Below, piece after piece: positions 58,737 to 64,000 of a stretch of 64,000 bases of DNA. Both the position numbers and the translations under genes were made by a program. Source of the stretch: G11 sp947167445 (GTDB taxonomy: Bacteria > Bacillota > Clostridia > Lachnospirales > Lachnospiraceae); NCBI GenBank assembly GCA_947167445.1, contig CAMVID010000012.1, positions 24,063 to 88,062 on the forward strand, read 5' to 3'. Below the pieces are notes generated by a model. The model was not told the DNA's origin. It did no database searches and saw nothing but the letters and a program-made list of their open reading frames with translations. The stretch's first letter is position 1, and each line of letters starts with the position of its first letter.

Positions 58737-59522
58737 TCAGCAATTCTTAAGGTATGTAGTCAGTATCGAATTAAAAAGGGGCGCGTTCTCAAGGAAGCTG
58801 TAGTGTCCGGCGCCTTCTATTACCGCAAGGCCTGCATTCGGAATCATCTCCTCCATAATGTGGGCATCCCCTATGGGAGTTGCGGTATCCTTGTCTCCCC
58901 AGATTAAAAGTGTATCCTTATTTATTTTGGAAAGACCATCTGTCAGATCCTCATTAACCGCCTTCACAAGGACCTGCTTCATCATGGGTGAAGCGGCGCG
59001 GTAATCCGCTGAGCCCTGCTGCCCCTTCCAGTAATCAATCATATCCGGGAAAAGAGCATGTATGGGTTTGGAAAGAAGGATAGTCTTTAGAATCTTATAT
59101 CTTCTTATCTTTCTTAGCTGCTTGGGGGAGCGCTTAGGCATAATCCCCGCAGCATCGTTTAGGATAACTCTTTCTATTTCGAAGGGCAAATTATCTCTTC
59201 CGAAAAGTTTGATGATAACCCTGCCTCCAAAGGAGTGACCGTAGAGGACTGCGTTTTTAACATTAATAGCCTTCATGAAGGCAACAAAAAAATCCGTATA
59301 GCCGTCCACATCCCAGGGTGCCTTAGGCTCGTCGCTTCCACCGAAGCCGGGGAAATCAAACTGAACCACCTTGTATGGTGAGCCTTCCATTCCAAGTACA
59401 GTGCGGGCTACGGAATCATAAATGTTACAGTCCGTTCCCCAGCCCTGAAGGATAACAAAGGTCTTCTCACCTTCACCCGTTATTTTGTAATTGATGTTTA
59501 GATCGTCTATCCGAATTTCCAT
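58737..59522 (-). CDS. alpha/beta hydrolase
   Basis: The 261-residue protein has the alpha/beta hydrolase fold. The nucleophile elbow is YGHSFGGRV near residue 95, there is a DKDTATP acid segment near 210, and the late histidine is in GAGHYSFLENAP near 240. An oxyanion-type LQGWG lies near the start. Its substrate is unknown. It sits between the response regulator and MurF-like genes with short spacers. The start is uncertain, with another ATG nine bases earlier and only weak ribosome-binding signals for both. Confidence 0.88.
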   Translation of the reverse strand: MEIRIDDLNINYKITGEGEKTFVILQGWGTDCNIYDSVARTVLGMEGSPYKVVQFDFPGFGGSDEPKAPWDVDGYTDFFVAFMKAINVKNAVLYGHSFGGRVIIKLFGRDNLPFEIERVILNDAAGIMPKRSPKQLRKIRRYKILKTILLSKPIHALFPDMIDYWKGQQGSADYRAASPMMKQVLVKAVNEDLTDGLSKINKDTLLIWGDKDTATPIGDAHIMEEMIPNAGLAVIEGAGHYSFLENAPLFNSILTTYLKNC

Positions 59523-59564
59523 GCTTCCCATTATAACACAACTTGGGCATAGGATACAGTATTA

Positions 59565-60257
59565 CTACTGTTTCTTAAGTCTGACTCCGATTCCCCAGAC
59601 AGTATCAATATATTCCTTGCCTGTGGCCTCGAAAAGTTTCTTCCTGATATTGCTGATGTGGACGTTTATGGTCTTGTCCTCACCGATGTAGTACTCATCC
59701 CAGGCAAGCTCGAAAAGCTCCTGCTTTGAATAAATCTTCTCAGGATATTTAATAAGAAGTCCGATAAGATTGTACTCATGCTTGGTGAGAGATATGGGAG
59801 TATCTCCCGCATAAAGGGTTTTGTTTGAAGGATCAAACTTCAAGTCCTCAAATACGAGGACGTCATCATCCGCCTTGGCGACGCTTCCACCTGAGCTCTT
59901 CTTAAGCTGAAGCTCGATTCTTGCCAGAACCTCCCTTACATCAAAGGGCTTTGTGATATAGTCGTCGGCGCCGTTTCCAAGAAGGTTAACCTTGCCGTCT
60001 ATATCGGTCTTGGCAGAAATAACGATGACAGGCACATTGGACTTCTCCCTTATTTTGGCAAGAATCTGTTCCCCGGGCATTCCGGGAAGCATTAAATCCA
60101 AAAGGATTAAGTCATAGTCCTCCTGTCCGAAGTAAAGGAAACCCTCAGGGCCTGAGTATGCTGCCTTTACCTGGTAGCCTGCGCCCCCAAGAATTTCCTG
60201 TAAAAGACTGTTAATCTCATCATTGTCTTCGATTATAAGTATATTTCCCTTAGCCAT
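59565..60257 (-). CDS. OmpR-family response regulator
   Basis: The 230-residue regulator has a receiver domain (ILIIEDNDEIN, phosphoacceptor Asp in LILLDLMLPGMPG near residue 55) and a winged-helix output domain (SLTKHEYNLIGLLIKYP, TINVHISNIRKKL). It follows its kinase gene by 16 nt and precedes the hydrolase and cell-wall ligase genes, so it may control the whole operon. Confidence 0.95.
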   Translation of the reverse strand: MAKGNILIIEDNDEINSLLQEILGGAGYQVKAAYSGPEGFLYFGQEDYDLILLDLMLPGMPGEQILAKIREKSNVPVIVISAKTDIDGKVNLLGNGADDYITKPFDVREVLARIELQLKKSSGGSVAKADDDVLVFEDLKFDPSNKTLYAGDTPISLTKHEYNLIGLLIKYPEKIYSKQELFELAWDEYYIGEDKTINVHISNIRKKLFEATGKEYIDTVWGIGVRLKKQ

Positions 60258-60273
60258 TTATTATTTTCCCTCT

Positions 60274-61182
60274 TTATATCTTTGATGCTTTAAGTACAAT
60301 TGTGATTCTGAATGTATCGTCCCCAATGCATAGGGCATTTATGCTGCCCCCCATCTTCTCCGTAAACTCCTTGGCAATACAAAGGCCAAGGCCTGTACCA
60401 TTGGCACTTCTTGCGGGGTCGGCTCTGTAGGTTCTCTCGAATACGTCGTTAGGGTTCTCCGGAAGTTTCTCCTCTGTCTTATTCTCAAATATGATTGTTA
60501 CCTTCTCCGGAAAAGCCGCCAATCTCACCCTGAAATCACCGCTTCCATGGGTAAGAGCATTCTTAATGATATTCTGAAATACTCGCTTTAATGTGGCCTC
60601 TTCCGCATAGGCGATTACGTCTTTTTCCGGGAAATCCAGCTTTACGGAGCCAAGCTTCTTCTCAATGTCGTCGTAATAGAGAAACAGAGACTCGGTTACG
60701 CACCTTGAAATGTTGCAGCTTTCTATGGAAGGCTTACGGTCATCGCTTGTTGATGCGGAGTATACGAAGAACTCCTCAAGCATGGCAGTAAACTCATCAA
60801 GTCTTCCCCGGATGATTCGTACATACTCTGCCCTCTTCTCAGGATCCTCGGTTTCGTTTAGAAGCTGGAAGTATCCCGATATGGAGGTTATGGGAGTTCT
60901 TATATCATGGGAGACATTGGCAATCATCTGTTTCCATGCGTTTTCCTTGGCGGTGTAGGCCGCTTTCTCCTGCCTTTTCTCCCTTATGAATTCATTCAGT
61001 TCCCTTTGAAGCTTGCCAAAGGGCCCCTGAATATAATCAAGCCAGATATCGGTTCCCGACTCTTCACTCCTGTGAACGCGAAGCTGGCGACAGATTGAGT
61101 TAATCTGTCGCCTGTACATTACAATTGTGAAAATCAATACCAGACATAGTCCGGCCAAAGCCAGGATAATTATTTTAGTCAT
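60274..61182 (-). CDS. sensor histidine kinase
   Basis: The 302-residue kinase has a single N-terminal helix (about residues 4-24) and no large sensor domain. The phosphoacceptor box is NVSHDIRTPITSISGYFQLL near residue 95. The ATPase domain has NIIKNALTHG and SANGTGLGLCIAK, with a degenerate G1 box (FENKTEEKLP). It is 7 nt after the ABC permease gene, so the transporter may provide the signal. Confidence 0.94.
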   Translation of the reverse strand: MTKIIILALAGLCLVLIFTIVMYRRQINSICRQLRVHRSEESGTDIWLDYIQGPFGKLQRELNEFIREKRQEKAAYTAKENAWKQMIANVSHDIRTPITSISGYFQLLNETEDPEKRAEYVRIIRGRLDEFTAMLEEFFVYSASTSDDRKPSIESCNISRCVTESLFLYYDDIEKKLGSVKLDFPEKDVIAYAEEATLKRVFQNIIKNALTHGSGDFRVRLAAFPEKVTIIFENKTEEKLPENPNDVFERTYRADPARSANGTGLGLCIAKEFTEKMGGSINALCIGDDTFRITIVLKASKI

Positions 61183-61189
61183 GGGATAA

Positions 61190-62059
61190 TTATACTACAT
61201 CTTTTCGGCGATACAAAATCATTCCCGCAGCAAGATAAACTGCCATACCCATCATGGCAACAATAAGTGCACACGGTGTTCCGGCGTTTTGGTCCACGGG
61301 GGAGATCATTCCCGATCTGTAGGCCAGCATATGCTGAGTTATTTCATATTTTTCCACAAAGGTTTCGGAAAAGATTCCAACTTCCACAAGTCCCATCTCC
61401 AAAAGCTGTACAATTTTCCCAACCAGGCCAAGAGCCGTGAAAATGACTACGATCACTGCCACAACTTCCCTTCTTATAAGCTCATAAATGGCAAGAGCAA
61501 ATATCCCGAAGGCTGTTGAAAGCATGAGCTGCACTCCAAAGTAGCGCCCAAATCCCGCAATATCTCCAAAGGGAACATTGTATGCCAGGGAATTTGCTAT
61601 AAAAATGCCTGCAAGTATTGCCACCATGCAAAGGAAATTGTAGAACAGGACAGGAACTGCTTTGGCTGCGAAAACAGAAACGCGTTCCCTCTTTCTTACC
61701 GTCAGATTCTTGACAAAGCCCTGCCTTCGTTCCGTGTCACTGTAGATTACGGCATATATTCCCGAAATCATTGTCATAACGCTTCCCAGTATTCCCGCAA
61801 ATATCTCCGCAATTGTGATATCGGGACCGGATTCCGACTGCATGCTCAGTTCCAAGCCATTTTCTTCATCCACCTTTTCCATGGTATATAACTCTTGTCC
61901 GTTTTCATCCACTGTTTTTGTGACCTGAACACTTTCATCCGTAGCAAGTTCTATGACAACAGCAGATACAAATACCGAGCAAAGCATGATCACAATCAGG
62001 GATATGTAAGTCTTCTCCCTTAAAAATCTGTATAAATTCATTCTTATGAGATTTAGCAT
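61190..62059 (-). CDS. ABC-2-type transporter permease
   Basis: The 289-residue permease has six predicted helices with an acidic extracytoplasmic loop after the first (about residues 40-80). It begins MLNLIRMNLYRFLREKTYIS, with GGAGG upstream. A nine-residue longer frame would overlap the ATPase gene. It resembles permeases of lantibiotic-immunity or multidrug-type exporters, but the substrate is unknown. Confidence 0.9.
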   Translation of the reverse strand: MLNLIRMNLYRFLREKTYISLIVIMLCSVFVSAVVIELATDESVQVTKTVDENGQELYTMEKVDEENGLELSMQSESGPDITIAEIFAGILGSVMTMISGIYAVIYSDTERRQGFVKNLTVRKRERVSVFAAKAVPVLFYNFLCMVAILAGIFIANSLAYNVPFGDIAGFGRYFGVQLMLSTAFGIFALAIYELIRREVVAVIVVIFTALGLVGKIVQLLEMGLVEVGIFSETFVEKYEITQHMLAYRSGMISPVDQNAGTPCALIVAMMGMAVYLAAGMILYRRKDVV

Positions 62060-62061
62060 TT

Positions 62062-62961
62062 CTAATTTCCTCCGTTCCCAATGCAAGAAAGATAGTAGTT
62101 CTCCAGTGAAGAACCGATTACGTGGATACCGTTAATGTCCACGCCGTGCTGTACAAGCATTCTGTTTATGGCAGGCACCTTGGACCGGTTGCCGTAAAGA
62201 TGAATCTTGTCGGCCTCAACAACCTCGAAGTCCTTAATATCATTCTCTTCAAGAATTGATGATGCAAGGTCGGTGTTTTCCGTGATTATTTCTATCTTTT
62301 CTTCACATTCGGCTTTAAGCTTCTCTTCGGTAAGTTCCTTAATCAGTTTGCCGTGGTTTATAATACCGAATACATTGGCAACCTTGCTTAACTCCTCCAA
62401 AATGTGGCTTGAAATCATGATTGTCATACCGCGTTCCGTACTGAGCTTTATAATAAGTTCTCTGACTTCAGTAATTCCCTGAGGATCAAGTCCGTTGATG
62501 GGCTCATCAAGGATAAGGAAATCCGGATGCCCTATAAGTGCAAGGCCGATTCCAAGTCTCTGTTTCATTCCAAGGGAGTAGTTCTTGGTTTTTTTCCTCT
62601 TATCGTTCTCAAGGCCTACAATGTTAAGGATGTCAAAAATCGACTTCTTGTCGTATACGCCCATAGCCAAAGCTTTAAGCTTCATATTATCGAAAGCATT
62701 TAAGTTTCCGATGATTCCCGGAGCCTCAATCAAAGCGCCGATTCTTCTTTCTCTGTCCTTATCGGAAAAAAGTTTGATTTCTCCTTCTGTGGGGCTTGCA
62801 AAACCTGCTATCATTTTCATGATTGTTGTTTTGCCGGCTCCGTTGGGACCAATCAGTCCATATATCTCACCCTTCTTAATGTGAAGATTTACATGATCAA
62901 CTACAGCTCTTCCCCCGTACTTTTTGGTAAGTACATTTGTCTCTAATAAAAAGTCTTTCAT
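62062..62961 (-). CDS. ABC transporter ATP-binding protein (BcrA/LanF-like)
   Basis: The 299-residue ATPase shows Walker A GPNGAGKTTIMK, signature SLGMKQRLGIG and Walker B FLILDEPINGLDPQG. It also has the C-terminal extension typical of BcrA/LanF-type exporter ATPases. It is the first gene of the ABC-kinase-regulator-hydrolase-MurF-Ddl run. The upstream region contains a TATACT -10 candidate and an AAGTTCC/GGAACTT inverted repeat. Confidence 0.94.
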   Translation of the reverse strand: MKDFLLETNVLTKKYGGRAVVDHVNLHIKKGEIYGLIGPNGAGKTTIMKMIAGFASPTEGEIKLFSDKDRERRIGALIEAPGIIGNLNAFDNMKLKALAMGVYDKKSIFDILNIVGLENDKRKKTKNYSLGMKQRLGIGLALIGHPDFLILDEPINGLDPQGITEVRELIIKLSTERGMTIMISSHILEELSKVANVFGIINHGKLIKELTEEKLKAECEEKIEIITENTDLASSILEENDIKDFEVVEADKIHLYGNRSKVPAINRMLVQHGVDINGIHVIGSSLENYYLSCIGNGGN

Positions 62962-63046
62962 AAAATTTAAGTTCCCTCCGTTTCTACTTGGTAGTATAGG
63001 TCAGGAACTTAAAATAATCGCAAAGGGATTATAAAGAAAATATAAA

Positions 63047-63073
63047 AAACTCCCGAGGAGTCCTCGGGAGTTT
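63047..63073 (-). terminator. terminator of tuf
   Basis: AAACTCCCGAGGA and TCCTCGGGAGTTT form a perfect 13-bp stem with a one-base centre (so in practice a tight loop) followed by TTTATATTTT on the minus strand, 34 nt after the tuf stop codon. Confidence 0.92.
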
Positions 63074-63106
63074 AATTACATATTGGGTTGGGCTGTTCGC
63101 TCTAAA

Positions 63107-64000
63107 TTACTCGATGATTGTAGCAACTCTTCCTGAACCTACTGTTCTACCACCCTCACGGATAGCGAATGTAAGACCCTGCTCCATAGCGATAGGATGG
63201 ATGAGCTCGATTGTCATCTCTACGTTATCACCAGGCATGCACATCTCTGTGCCGGCGGGAAGGTTACATACACCTGTAACGTCAGTTGTTCTGAAGTAGA
63301 ACTGAGGACGATAGTTGTTGAAGAAAGGTGTGTGACGTCCACCCTCGTCCTTAGTAAGAACGTAAACCTGAGCTGTGAACTTTGTGTGGCACTTTACTGA
63401 ACCGGGCTTAACAAGAACCTGACCTCTTTCGATCTCAGTTCTAGCGATACCACGAAGAAGTGCACCAATGTTATCACCAGCTTCACCGTAATCAAGAAGC
63501 TTTCTGAACATCTCGATACCGGTAACAACTGTCTTCTTGATCTCTTCCTTGATACCAACGATTTCAACTTCCTCGTTGAGCTTGATTGTACCACGCTCAA
63601 CTCTACCGGTTGCAACAGTACCACGACCTGTGATTGTGAATACGTCCTCAACAGGCATAAGGAAAGGCTGATCTGTAGCACGTACAGGATCAGGGATATA
63701 TGTATCAACAGTGTTCATGAGTTCCATGATCTTGTCGCCCCACTCACCGTTGGGATCCTCAAGAGCCTTAAGAGCTGAACCTCTGATGATAGGACAACCT
63801 TTGAAGTCATACTCCTCAAGCTGCTCTGTGATCTCCATCTCTACGAGGTCAAGGAGCTCTTCATCGTCAACCATATCACACTTGTTCATGAATACAACGA
63901 TGTAAGGAACACCTACCTGACGAGAAAGAAGGATGTGCTCTTTGGTCTGAGCCATAACACCGTCAGTAGCAGCAACAACGAGGATAGCACCATCCATCTG
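63107..64000 (-). CDS. tuf: elongation factor Tu, N-terminus outside window
   Basis: The visible part covers about 297 residues, from the DGAILVVAATDGVMAQTKEH segment of the GTPase domain to the C-terminus. It includes the NKCDMVDDEE guanine-specificity motif, domain II (GRGTVATGRVERGTIKLNEE) and domain III ending GSGRVATIIE. EF-Tu delivers aminoacyl-tRNA to the ribosome. In many Clostridia tuf lies just before rpsJ. Here about 13.7 kb of other genes intervene. Confidence 0.98.
   Translation of the reverse strand, partial: QMDGAILVVAATDGVMAQTKEHILLSRQVGVPYIVVFMNKCDMVDDEELLDLVEMEITEQLEEYDFKGCPIIRGSALKALEDPNGEWGDKIMELMNTVDTYIPDPVRATDQPFLMPVEDVFTITGRGTVATGRVERGTIKLNEEVEIVGIKEEIKKTVVTGIEMFRKLLDYGEAGDNIGALLRGIARTEIERGQVLVKPGSVKCHTKFTAQVYVLTKDEGGRHTPFFNNYRPQFYFRTTDVTGVCNLPAGTEMCMPGDNVEMTIELIHPIAMEQGLTFAIREGGRTVGSGRVATIIE

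Noticed and set aside
1..64000. CRISPR arrays, tRNA or rRNA genes, complete insertion sequences
   Set aside because: No regularly spaced repeats, no tRNA-like cloverleaf or rRNA sequence and no transposase or integrase frames were seen on either strand.

Overview
The window looks like the chromosome of an anaerobic Gram-positive member of the Clostridia. It most resembles Lachnospiraceae of the Butyrivibrio/Pseudobutyrivibrio type. This rests on the Firmicutes-type S10-spc-alpha ribosomal gene order, a threonine T-box, a zinc-type S14, an ECF transporter module beside truA, YesM/YesN-type regulators with lipoprotein sugar binders, and a domain-permuted GH3 beta-glucosidase of the kind known from rumen bacteria. 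The genus is an inference. Nearly every gene lies on the minus strand, so operons read from high to low coordinates.

Layout from right to left (direction of transcription). The end of tuf (EF-Tu) is at 63107 and beyond. Next comes a tight run of genes: ABC exporter, sensor kinase, response regulator, alpha/beta hydrolase, a membrane-anchored MurF-like ligase and D-Ala-D-Ala ligase (55923-62961). A plus-strand rRNA-type methyltransferase and a three-gene sugar importer lacking its ATPase follow, then an Eis-like acetyltransferase. From 49439 down to 33369 runs the full S10-spc-alpha superoperon: rpsJ to rpsQ, rplN to secY-adk-map-infA-rpmJ, and rpsM-rpsK-rpsD-rpoA-rplQ.

From 32473 down to 21251 is a carbohydrate block. 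It holds a binding lipoprotein, a YesM-type kinase, a YesN-type regulator, a GH3 beta-glucosidase and a second sugar importer without ATPase. The promoters in this block share a motif, CTAAAAAAATNACACC, that is probably the regulator's operator. Then come ecfA1-ecfA2-ecfT-truA, a lipoprotein, T-box-controlled thrS, and rplM-rpsI. Between rpsI and a Bce-type antimicrobial-peptide module (kinase, regulator, ABC transporter) lies an Xre-family gene bracketed by a 19-bp direct repeat of the rpsI 3' end. Last come a 1217-residue ECF-S-like/beta-propeller/HD-GYP receptor overlapping a BMP-family binding protein, a kinase-GNAT fusion behind a transcription-attenuation leader, and a partial nitrilase-family gene.

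The most notable structures are non-coding. (1) At 1751-1993 a leader encodes a 32-residue peptide. Part of its coding sequence can pair with the 5' arm of the terminator, the classic antibiotic- or amino-acid-type attenuation layout. (2) Two copies of an approximately 83-nt core (33177-33259 and 55793-55874) carry compensatory changes and are each enclosed by long, locus-specific inverted repeats. (3) The rpsI direct repeats look like attachment-site scars. (4) A promoter is embedded in a terminator hairpin before rplM. (5) Long hairpins lie at 2267-2398 and 12120-12182, and paired palindromes beside truA. Accessory modules have split the usual tuf/S10 and rplQ/ecfA/truA/rplM order in several places.
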